Origin: Mycolicibacterium sediminis
GTDB taxonomy: Bacteria > Actinomycetota > Actinomycetes > Mycobacteriales > Mycobacteriaceae
Assembly (NCBI RefSeq): GCF_010731735.1
Contig: NZ_AP022588.1
Location: 5,146,001 to 5,210,000 of the forward strand
Direction: 5' to 3'
DNA: 64,000 nt
Shown here: piece after piece, positions 17,106 to 26,918 of the stretch
Position numbering within the stretch: position 1 is the stretch's first letter
Layout: every line of letters starts with the position of its first letter
The notes under the pieces: model-generated
The model's input: only the letters and a program-made list of their open reading frames with translations
Database searches by the model: none
Told to the model about the DNA's origin: nothing
Position numbers and translations under genes: made by a program

Positions 17106-17513
17106 AAAACGCTGGAGGTACTCCCGATGATGCGGCGCCAGTCGCACCAGCTTCTGCTCCTCGATGTCGAACGCCGCGAGCTGGGTGTCGGCGATGATGG
17201 CCGGCTTCGAGTCGGGATCGGCGAGCACGGACCGCACCTCGTAGCCCAGCGTGAAGTCGACCGCACGGAGCCGCTGCACCCAGATCGTCACCTGCAGCGG
17301 CGAATCACCCAGACGCAGCTGGCCCTTGTAGGCGACGTGCACGTCGGCGATCAGCAGGCCGGTGGTGACGAAGTCGTCGGCGAACGGCGTCGACAGGAAC
17401 GGCACCCGCGCCTCTTCGAGGATCGTCACCATCGTCGCGTGGTTGACGTGCTGATACATGTCGATGTCGGACCACCGGATCGGCACCGGCGACACGTAGC
17501 GCTCACCGGTCAC
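17097..17513 (-). CDS. Acyl-CoA thioesterase, 4HBT hotdog family (Rv2475c-like)
   Basis: Single hotdog-fold thioesterase of 138 residues. The start is GTG 17511-17513, overlapping the gdh stop as GTGA, so translation is coupled; the longer frame upstream is a gdh shadow. The 4HBT signature is RWSDIDMYQHVNHATMVTILEEAR, where the Asp and His near the active site are present. It probably hydrolyses short or medium acyl-CoA in the cytoplasm; the substrate is unknown. Its pairing with glutamate dehydrogenase is conserved in M. tuberculosis. Confidence 0.88.
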   Translation of the reverse strand: MTGERYVSPVPIRWSDIDMYQHVNHATMVTILEEARVPFLSTPFADDFVTTGLLIADVHVAYKGQLRLGDSPLQVTIWVQRLRAVDFTLGYEVRSVLADPDSKPAIIADTQLAAFDIEEQKLVRLAPHHREYLQRFQR

Positions 17514-20500
17514 GAATGACTGCCCGTCCCACTGGTTCTCGTCATGCTGCGGATCTGCCGCGCCGCCACCGACAGGGTGGCGAGGTCCTTCTCGCCGTCG
17601 CCGTAGATCTCGGTGAGGGTGCGCCGCGCACGGGCGACGCGCGAGCTGTTGGTCAGCTCCCACTCCTCGATCTTCTGCTCACCGGTCTCGTCGGGCTCGC
17701 CCACGGCCAGCACGTCGAGGCACAGCGCCCGGATCGAGCCGTAGATGTCGTCACGAATCGCCAACCGCGCCAGCGAATGCCAGCGATCGTCGCGTGCGAG
17801 TCCGGAGACCGCCGTCAACAGCCCGTCGGTGCCGAGGTGGTCCATCAGCGCGAAGTAGGTGTCGGCGACCTCCGCGGCGTCGCGGTCCTTGATGTCCGCG
17901 ATGTCGATCACGTCGAGCAGGCTGTACTGGTAGAGGCCCGTCGCCACCATCCGCGCCAGATCCTCGGCCACGCCCTTGTCGGTCAGCTCCCGGGTCTGCG
18001 TGACGACGATGTCCCGGTCGTCGCCGCGCAGCCACTCCGACATTCGCGGCGTCAGTTCGGCGACCTTCGCGGCGAAGCGGTTGACCTCGGCACCCACCGC
18101 GAGCGGCTGCGGCCGGTAGTTCAACAGCCAGCGTCCGGCCCGGTCGATGAGCCTGCGCAGGTCCAACGTCATGCGGTCGGTCACGGCGACGGGCACCCCC
18201 GCCGCCCCGGCGGCCCGGATCTGCTGCCACACCTCACCGACGCGGAAGATCTCGTCGGTCGCCACGTAGCTGCGCACGGCGTCGACCGGTCCGACGCCGG
18301 TGTCCTCGCTGATGCGGTAGGCGTAGCTGACGCCACTGGTGTCGACGAGATCGTTGACCAACATGGTGGTGACGATCTCTCGACGCAGCTGGTGGGACCT
18401 GATGTCGGAAGTGAACCGGCCGCGCAGCTGCGCCGGGAAGTAGTCGGGCAGCCGTGCCGCGAACACCTCCTGGTCCGGCAGGTCGGTGGCGAGCAGCTCG
18501 TCCTTGAGCGCCAACTTCACGTGCGCCATCAGCGTGGCGATCTCCGGTGAGGTGAGGCCGAGGCCCAGTTCGGCGCGACGCCTGATCTCCTTCTCCGCAG
18601 GCAGCGCCTCCAGCTCGCGGTTCAGTCCCGTCGTGGCGACCAGCTCCTTGATCTGACGCGCATGCACCGAGAGCAGGCTGACGGAGTTCGCGCGGCTCGT
18701 GCCCATCAGGTCGTTCTGGGACGCGTTGTCCGCCAGCACCAGATGTCCGACCTCGTCGGTCATCGACATCAGCAGTTCGGTGCGCTCCTCGGGACTCACC
18801 TTGCCCGCGGTCACCAGTGCGTCGACGAGGATCTTGATGTTCACCTCGTGGTCGGAGCAGTCGACGCCCGCGGAGTTGTCCATCGCGTCGGTGTTGACAT
18901 GGCCGCCGGCGAGGTCGAACTCGATGCGACCCCGCTGGGTGACGCCCAGGTTGCCACCCTCGCCGATCACGTGCGCGCGCAACTGATTCCCGTTGACGCG
19001 TATCGGATCGTTGGCGCGGTCGCCGACGTCGGCGTCGGATTCCGTCTCGGCCTTCACGTAGGTGCCGATGCCGCCGTTCCAGAACAGGTCGACGGGCGCC
19101 TGCAGGATCGCCTTCATCAGCGCGGGTGGCGTCATCTCCTCGACGTCGGCGCCGAGACCGAGCGCCGTACGCACCTGCGGGCTGACCGGGATGGACTTCT
19201 GTTCACGGCTGTAGATGCCGCCGCCCTCGCTGATCAGGGAGCGGTCGTAGTCGTCCCAGCTGGACCGCGGCAGCTCGAACATGCGGCTGCGCTCCGTCCA
19301 CGAACTCGCCGCATCCGGGTTCGGATCGAGGAACACGTGCCGGTGATCGAACGCCGCGACGAGCCGAATGTGCTTGGACAGCAACATGCCATTGCCGAAG
19401 ACGTCGCCGCTCATGTCGCCGACGCCGACGACCGTGAAGTCCTGCGTCTGCGTGTCGACGCCCATCTCGCGGAAGTGCCTCTTGACCGATTCCCAGGCAC
19501 CCTTGGCGGTGATGCCCATCGCCTTGTGGTCGTAGCCCACGGATCCGCCGGAGGCGAACGCGTCACCGAGCCAGAAGCCGTAGGACTTGGCGACGTCGTT
19601 GGCGATGTCGGAGAAGGTCGCGGTGCCCTTGTCGGCGGCGACCACCAGATAGGCGTCGTCGCCGTCGCGCCGGACCACGCCGTCTGGGGAGACGACGTTC
19701 CCCGTCGCCGTGTCGACGTTGTCGGTGACGTCGAGCAATCCGCTGATGAACAGCCGATAGCAGGCGACGCCCTCGGCGCGTTGGGCGTCGCGGTCGGTGC
19801 CGGCGTCACCGGTCGGCAGCGGCGGATCCTTGAGGACGAACCCGCCCTTCGCGCCGACGGGCACGATGACGGCGTTCTTCACGGCCTGCGCCTTGACCAG
19901 ACCGAGGATCTCGGTACGGAAGTCCTCGCGACGGTCCGACCACCGCAGTCCGCCGCGCGCGACGTTGCCGAACCGCAGGTGCACGCCCTCGACCCGCGGC
20001 GAGTACACGAAGATCTCGTACTTCGGTCGCGGCAGCGGGAGTTCGTCGATCAGACCGGGGTTCAGCTTCACCGACAGCACGTTCTGCTCGCGGGCGGACC
20101 CCGCGCGGGTGACGAAGTAATTGGTCCGCAACGTGGCCTGGATCATCGACGCGAACGCCCGCAACACCCGGTCGGTATCCAGGCTGACCAGCGCCTCGAT
20201 GTCGGCGGCGACGGCGGCGGCCGCGGCCTGCGCATCGGGCCGGGTGTCCGACTCCGTGGGATCGAACAGGGCCTCGAAGAGTCGCACCAGCGCCGCCGAG
20301 GTCTTCGCGTTGCCGTTGAGGACCGTCTCGATGTGCGACTGACTGTACGGAAAACCGGCCTGCCGCAGGTACTTCGCGTACGCCCGGAGGATCGCGACCT
20401 GCTGCCAGGTCAGGCCCGCCCGCATGACCAGCTCGTTGAACCTGTCGATCTCGCTTCTGCCCTGCCAGATCGCGGTGACCGCATCGGCGAAGCGCGTCGC

Positions 20501-22369
20501 GGTGGCCGCGCGGGCATCGGCGTCGGCCTCCTCCCGAATGGACGGGTGCACAGAGATCTTGAACTGGTAGATCCACACCGGCAGGCCGTCGGCGCGGGTG
20601 ACCGTGAACGGCCGCTCCTCGAGCACGACGACGCCCATCGATTGCAGCATCGGCAGCAGCTCGCTCAACGACGCCGACCTGCCGCCCAGGTACCACGTCA
20701 GCTGCGCGGCGTGATCCTCGCTGCCCTCGGTGAAGACCAGCTTCACCGACTCGTCACGCAACTGTTCGACGATCTCGATGTCGGCGATCGCGTCGACCGG
20801 GCTGAACGCTTGCTTGTAGACCTCGGGGAACGCGGCGGCGTAGTGCGCGGCGTGGCGGTGATCGATGATGCCGTCCTTGACCGCACCGATCAGCCTGTCC
20901 CCCCAGGTGCGGGCGGCCTCGGTCAGCAGACCCTGGATGCGGTCCTGGTTCTCCTGGGAGACGTCGACGCTCTCGGGGCTGGTGCCGTCGGGCAGCTTGA
21001 CGGTGAAGTGCACCAGAGCCCAAGGGGATTCGCTGACGCGCGCGGTGTACTCCAGCGACAGTCCGCCGAGTTCGCGGACCAGGATGTCCTGCATCTCGAG
21101 GCGCACCGCGGTGGTGTACCGGTCGCGCGGCAGGTACACCAGGCACGACACGAAGTGGGCGAGCTTGTCACCGCGCATGAACAGCAGCGCGCGACGCCGG
21201 GAGCCGAGATCGACGACCGCCTTCGCCATGTCGAGGAGCTGCCGTGCGCTCAGCGAGAACAGCTCCGAGCGCGGGACGGTCTGGATGATGTCGAGCATCA
21301 GCTGCCCGGGGTGGCTCGGGTCGCCGTGCGACAACGCGAGCGCCTCGTTGACCCGACGCGAGATGAGCGGGATCTCGAGCACGTTCGCGTTCATCGCGGC
21401 GACGGTGAACAGACCGACGAAGCGGTGCTCGATCGTCTGCCCGCCGGGTGCGTTCTCGCGCACCACGACGATGTAGGGGTAGGCGCCGTAGCGCAGGAAG
21501 CTCGGCATCGTCGCCTGCGCGAGGACCAGGAGGTCGTCCTCGCCGGTGAGTTGAGGCAGCACGTCGGTGCGCAGCCGTAGGACGCCGAGCCGGCTCGCGG
21601 GCTCGACGGACGCCTGGCCGTCGCGCACCGCGCAGCGCTGGTAGCCGAGTAGCACGAAGTGCCCCGCGGCGAGCCATCGGAGCAACGCCGCCACGTCGCG
21701 CCTGTCGTAGGCGGAGAAACTGCCCGCGATGTCGGAGTCGAGGGCGTTCGCCAGCCCGACGAGGGTGGCGTTCAGACCACCCGAGTCGATCGCGACCTGC
21801 CGCGCGTCGGCCAGCACGTTGGGCAGGAGGGTGGCGGCCTCGGTCACCGTGGCGGCGTCGGCCGACGGTGAGAGCTGAACGTGGATCCACGACTCCTCGA
21901 CGCCGTCGCGCGGTGCGTCGGGGTCGGCGGCGGGCCACATGTCGAGCATTTCGCCACTCGCGCTGCGGCGAACCCGGAACACGGGGTTCATGATCGCGAG
22001 GTACGCCACGCCCAGGCGGTGCAGCAGCACCGTCACCGAGTCCATCAGCATGGCGCTGTGGTCGGTGACGATCTGCATCGCCGGGCCGATGCCCGACTGG
22101 TCGCCCGAGGCGTAGACGGCGACGTTGGTCTCACCGGCCGCCCGCTGACGGCCCACCTTGCTGTGTGCGGCCAGCAGGGCCGGGGTAACCAGCCCCCCGC
22201 CGGCCGTCAGGGTGATGGGCGCGGTCACCGCGGAGTCGGCAGCGGGCGCGTCGCCGTGCGGGCCCTGATGGGTCTGCAGATATGCCCGCGCGAGGCTGGT
22301 GACCGGATCCTTCTTCAGCACCGTCGTCGCCTCACCCGAGCCGTCGAAGTCCCTGCCGCCGTCCGTCAT
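17510..22369 (-). CDS. gdh: NAD-specific glutamate dehydrogenase, large (GDH180) type
   Basis: Oxidative deamination of glutamate to 2-oxoglutarate with NAD+, linking nitrogen and carbon metabolism in the cytoplasm. 1619 residues (M. tuberculosis Rv2476c has about 1624). A long N-terminal region with ACT-like sensory segments precedes the catalytic core. In the core are APVDLFWNGGIGTYVKAETE and HVIGEGGNLGVTQRGRIEF, and further upstream NAVIVPVGAKGGFVLKDPPL. A C-terminal helical domain completes the family architecture. GDH180 enzymes are known to be allosterically controlled, and in mycobacteria inhibited by GarA. The gene heads an operon with the overlapping thioesterase. Confidence 0.96.
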   Translation of the reverse strand: MTDGGRDFDGSGEATTVLKKDPVTSLARAYLQTHQGPHGDAPAADSAVTAPITLTAGGGLVTPALLAAHSKVGRQRAAGETNVAVYASGDQSGIGPAMQIVTDHSAMLMDSVTVLLHRLGVAYLAIMNPVFRVRRSASGEMLDMWPAADPDAPRDGVEESWIHVQLSPSADAATVTEAATLLPNVLADARQVAIDSGGLNATLVGLANALDSDIAGSFSAYDRRDVAALLRWLAAGHFVLLGYQRCAVRDGQASVEPASRLGVLRLRTDVLPQLTGEDDLLVLAQATMPSFLRYGAYPYIVVVRENAPGGQTIEHRFVGLFTVAAMNANVLEIPLISRRVNEALALSHGDPSHPGQLMLDIIQTVPRSELFSLSARQLLDMAKAVVDLGSRRRALLFMRGDKLAHFVSCLVYLPRDRYTTAVRLEMQDILVRELGGLSLEYTARVSESPWALVHFTVKLPDGTSPESVDVSQENQDRIQGLLTEAARTWGDRLIGAVKDGIIDHRHAAHYAAAFPEVYKQAFSPVDAIADIEIVEQLRDESVKLVFTEGSEDHAAQLTWYLGGRSASLSELLPMLQSMGVVVLEERPFTVTRADGLPVWIYQFKISVHPSIREEADADARAATATRFADAVTAIWQGRSEIDRFNELVMRAGLTWQQVAILRAYAKYLRQAGFPYSQSHIETVLNGNAKTSAALVRLFEALFDPTESDTRPDAQAAAAAVAADIEALVSLDTDRVLRAFASMIQATLRTNYFVTRAGSAREQNVLSVKLNPGLIDELPLPRPKYEIFVYSPRVEGVHLRFGNVARGGLRWSDRREDFRTEILGLVKAQAVKNAVIVPVGAKGGFVLKDPPLPTGDAGTDRDAQRAEGVACYRLFISGLLDVTDNVDTATGNVVSPDGVVRRDGDDAYLVVAADKGTATFSDIANDVAKSYGFWLGDAFASGGSVGYDHKAMGITAKGAWESVKRHFREMGVDTQTQDFTVVGVGDMSGDVFGNGMLLSKHIRLVAAFDHRHVFLDPNPDAASSWTERSRMFELPRSSWDDYDRSLISEGGGIYSREQKSIPVSPQVRTALGLGADVEEMTPPALMKAILQAPVDLFWNGGIGTYVKAETESDADVGDRANDPIRVNGNQLRAHVIGEGGNLGVTQRGRIEFDLAGGHVNTDAMDNSAGVDCSDHEVNIKILVDALVTAGKVSPEERTELLMSMTDEVGHLVLADNASQNDLMGTSRANSVSLLSVHARQIKELVATTGLNRELEALPAEKEIRRRAELGLGLTSPEIATLMAHVKLALKDELLATDLPDQEVFAARLPDYFPAQLRGRFTSDIRSHQLRREIVTTMLVNDLVDTSGVSYAYRISEDTGVGPVDAVRSYVATDEIFRVGEVWQQIRAAGAAGVPVAVTDRMTLDLRRLIDRAGRWLLNYRPQPLAVGAEVNRFAAKVAELTPRMSEWLRGDDRDIVVTQTRELTDKGVAEDLARMVATGLYQYSLLDVIDIADIKDRDAAEVADTYFALMDHLGTDGLLTAVSGLARDDRWHSLARLAIRDDIYGSIRALCLDVLAVGEPDETGEQKIEEWELTNSSRVARARRTLTEIYGDGEKDLATLSVAARQIRSMTRTSGTGSHS

Positions 22370-22469
22370 TCCGATCCGCTCCCGCCTGCGCGTCGTCCGT
22401 CGTTGGCCGACGCCGACGGCCCCTCATGGCGGACCGCGGCATCGGGACACGCACAGGCGACACTATCGC

Positions 22470-22559
22470 CCCCCGGGTCGCTGCGCTCCCGCCCCGCCGG
22501 ATGAATCCTCCCCCGGGTCGCTGCGCTGGAGCCACGCTTGCGTGGACTGCCCCGCCGGA

Positions 22560-22566
<7 letters not shown>
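22470..22566. repeat. Two copies of a GC-rich intergenic motif
   Basis: CCCCCGGGTCGCTGCGCT occurs at 22470 and again at 22509. Each copy is closed by GCCCCGCCGGAT-n-AATCC (first at about 22492, second at about 22550). The second copy has an insert with the hairpin CCACGC-TT-GCGTGG. The ettA stop codon (22560-22562) lies inside the second copy. The element fills most of the 190 bp between ettA and gdh; nothing else is recognised there. Confidence 0.75.
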
Positions 22567-24233
<1,667 letters not shown>

Positions 24234-24301
24234 GCCGTTGCCGTTGCCTTTCGTCTCCCCGGGTAATGCTCGGGAACCATCCTAGGCGCGGCACTCGGAC
24301 G

Positions 24302-24745
24302 CTAGGCGGCCGGTGGCAGGCCCTCGGCGGCGTCCTCCACGTCGTCGGGCCCGTCGCCCGATAGCTCGGACGACGACTGCTCGGTCTGCTTCCTGCTCCG
24401 GTCGATCTTCGCGATGCACCGCGCCAGATCCGGGCCCACCGACGTCGCCCGCATCTCGATCGACGTCCGCTTGATGTCGTCGCGGTCGGTGTACTCACTG
24501 GTGTAGACGTTGCCCACGACGATCACGGGATCGCCCTTGACCAGCGACGCCGCGGTGCCCGAGACCAGCCGGCCCCAGCAGTTGACCGAAACGAACAGCG
24601 TGTCACCCTGCTCCCAGACGCCGTCGGCGACGCGGCGACGGGAATTGCTGGCGACGCGGAACTTGAAGACCTCCTGCTCGCCGACCTGGCGGTGGACCGG
24701 ATCGTTGACGACGTTGCCGACGATGGTGATGGGTGTCTCGTACAT
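24302..24745 (-). CDS. ssbB: Second single-stranded DNA-binding protein
   Basis: 147-residue OB-fold SSB paralogue (Rv2478c-like), starting MYETPITIVGNVVNDPVHR after a GAGGGAGC ribosome binding site. The OB domain (about 1-110) has the SSB strands VFKFRVASNSRRR and LFVSVNCWGRL. The acidic tail ends EDAAEGLPPAA rather than the DDDIPF-type tip that recruits replication proteins, as expected of a secondary SSB. It is likely used in recombination or stress. It lies 68 bp upstream of ettA on the same strand. Confidence 0.92.
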   Translation of the reverse strand: MYETPITIVGNVVNDPVHRQVGEQEVFKFRVASNSRRRVADGVWEQGDTLFVSVNCWGRLVSGTAASLVKGDPVIVVGNVYTSEYTDRDDIKRTSIEMRATSVGPDLARCIAKIDRSRKQTEQSSSELSGDGPDDVEDAAEGLPPAA

Positions 24746-24911
24746 GGGTGCTCCCTCTCGTGTCGCTTCTGGCGATGTCCGCGGTGGACGACTCCATTGA
24801 CGGTGCGAGGGGTGACGACGAGGGCCCGGGCGGCGGTCTCGTGGTGCCGGGCTGTGGATGGACGTGCGACTGGGGATGGTCGTCGAGCGAGCGATCGTTC
24901 GAGGGTGGCGC

Positions 24912-26918
24912 CTAGCGCCGATCCGATTCTCTACTGGCCATCTGTGCCAGCATCCTGTTGTAGGCGGCCAGGTCGGCGTCGTCGTCCCGGTCGGCTGCCC
25001 GATCCAATCGCTTAGCGATGCGCCGGTCGCTGCGCGTCCACTGGATCAGCAGCGCGATCAGCACCAGCACCAGTGGGACTTCGCCCGCCGACCAGGCGAT
25101 GCCCCCACCGAGCTTCTGATCGTCGATCAGGTCGGTGTGCCACGGCAGCTTCAGCGACTCGTAGAACTGGCCCGCGAGCACCTCCCGCGTGCCCATCAGG
25201 ACGACACCGAAGAAGGCGTGCAGCGGCAGCGATGCGAAGACGATGCCGAGCTTGGCCAGCGACGGGATCGGCCGCGGTGTCGGGTCGACGCCGATGACCA
25301 CCCAGTAGAAGAGGTATCCGCTCAACAGGAAGTGCAGGTTCATCGCGACGTGCGCGGCGTGCGTGCTCGCGGCGGCGTCGAACAGACCGCCGAAGTACAG
25401 GCCGTAGAACCCGGCCACGAAGAGCACCAGCGCGACGATCGGGTTCGTCAGCACCAGCGAGACCTTGCTGTGCAGTGCTGCGAGCAGCCATTCCCGCGCG
25501 CCGGGAGGGTCGGCGCGCCCGGCGGCGGGCAGCGCGCGCAGTGCCAGTGTGACCGGCGCCCCCAGCACCAGCAGCACGGGCACCAGCATCGACAGCAGCA
25601 TGTGCGCGGACATGTGCACGCTGAACATCGCGGGCATGTACCGCCCGAGGCCGGACGACGTCGTGAACAGCAACACCGCGCAGCCACACAGCCAGGCGAC
25701 GATGCGACCCGTCGGCCAGGCGTCACCCCGGCGCCGGAGCCGGACCACCGCGGCGACGTACATCGCCGCGATCACGATGGCTGCCGTCCCGAAGATGAGG
25801 TCGAAGCGCCAGTCGAAGAGGATGCGGGCCACCGTGGGCGGGCCGGCGAGGTCGTAGCCGAGTTCGACCGCGGTGATCGACGGGTTGAGCACGGGCGGCG
25901 GGGGTGGCGGCGTGCGGCCGAGCGCGACGGCGATGCCGAACGTGACCGCGAAGATCACGGCCTCGACGATGGCGAGACGGATCAGTCCGCCGCGGTCGCT
26001 CGAATCCTTGGCGAGCGCCGCGACGCCGCGACGCCGGTGCTGCCAACCGATGACACCCAGCATGCACAGCGCGGCGACCTTGCAGAGCACCAACCACCCG
26101 TAGCTGCTGGTGACGAGGTCCTGCAGGCGCACTCGGACCAGCGCGTTGACCACGCCCGAGACGGCCATCGCCACGAAGCACCAGAAAGCGATGGCCGAGA
26201 AGCGGCGGGCGGCCACGTCGGCGTGCTCTCCCCCTCGCACGGCGTGGGCCAGCAGCGCGAGCAGGCCACCCGCCCACAGCGCGCCCGCGACGAGGTGGAT
26301 GATCAGGCTGTTGGTCGCCAGGTCGTGCGAGCCGCCCGACGAGGAGTGCCCCGACAGCGCCAACGGCAGCAGGGTGAGCAGCGAGCCGCCGAACAGCAAC
26401 GGCGTCCACGACCATCGCAGCACCGGGATGCTCGCGATGGTGACGATCAGCGCCAACGCCGCCGTCCACCGCCACGCGCCGGCGGTCTCGACCAGTCCGG
26501 CCACCGACCAGACGTCGGACAGCCCGAGGGTCGACAGCGGTTGGCCGGTCACGTCCGACGCCGTCAACGGGACCAGGAGCGCGGCGCAGACGGCCCACAG
26601 TCCCGATGCGGCGGTGCCGGTGCGCAGCGCGCGGTACCCGGCCACGTCGAGGACTCCGGAGGCCTGCGGCGGCACCAGGAACGCGGCGAGGAGGAACGAA
26701 CCGACGGCGATGACCGCCGACAGTTCGCCGGCGGCGCGGACGAAGGGCAGACCGTAGTTGGTCACCGGCCCGGGGTTCGGCAGCCCCGTGGCGGTCAGCG
26801 CGTCGGCCAGGGCGAGGCCGGCGATCGCCGCGGCGGTGACACCGCCCAGCAGCGCGACGCCCACCAGGAGTGGCACGACCGACCCGTGGCCGGTGCGGCG
26901 CGAGACTGCGGTGGTCAT
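24912..26918 (-). CDS. CopD-CtaG fusion membrane protein
   Basis: 668 residues, almost entirely membrane helices. The N-terminal half resembles CopD copper-resistance proteins (HLVAGALWAGGLLALLAHAVRGG). The C-terminal half is of the caa3-type CtaG family, which assists cytochrome c oxidase assembly (MFSVHMSAHMLLSMLVPVLLVLGAPVTLALR, with His and Met residues in helices). A comparable fusion in M. tuberculosis is Rv0102. The start ATG overlaps the plsB2 stop as ATGA, so it is translated with the phospholipid genes. Copper delivery to oxidase is inferred. About 166 bp without a gene follow before ssbB. Confidence 0.88.
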   Translation of the reverse strand: MTTAVSRRTGHGSVVPLLVGVALLGGVTAAAIAGLALADALTATGLPNPGPVTNYGLPFVRAAGELSAVIAVGSFLLAAFLVPPQASGVLDVAGYRALRTGTAASGLWAVCAALLVPLTASDVTGQPLSTLGLSDVWSVAGLVETAGAWRWTAALALIVTIASIPVLRWSWTPLLFGGSLLTLLPLALSGHSSSGGSHDLATNSLIIHLVAGALWAGGLLALLAHAVRGGEHADVAARRFSAIAFWCFVAMAVSGVVNALVRVRLQDLVTSSYGWLVLCKVAALCMLGVIGWQHRRRGVAALAKDSSDRGGLIRLAIVEAVIFAVTFGIAVALGRTPPPPPPVLNPSITAVELGYDLAGPPTVARILFDWRFDLIFGTAAIVIAAMYVAAVVRLRRRGDAWPTGRIVAWLCGCAVLLFTTSSGLGRYMPAMFSVHMSAHMLLSMLVPVLLVLGAPVTLALRALPAAGRADPPGAREWLLAALHSKVSLVLTNPIVALVLFVAGFYGLYFGGLFDAAASTHAAHVAMNLHFLLSGYLFYWVVIGVDPTPRPIPSLAKLGIVFASLPLHAFFGVVLMGTREVLAGQFYESLKLPWHTDLIDDQKLGGGIAWSAGEVPLVLVLIALLIQWTRSDRRIAKRLDRAADRDDDADLAAYNRMLAQMASRESDRR

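Noticed and set aside
18662..21580. A 972-codon open frame on the plus strand opposite gdh
   Set aside because: Translation is Arg/Gly/Val/Asp-rich low-quality sequence without any motif and lies wholly antisense to a clear GDH180. High-GC codon bias produces such shadows.
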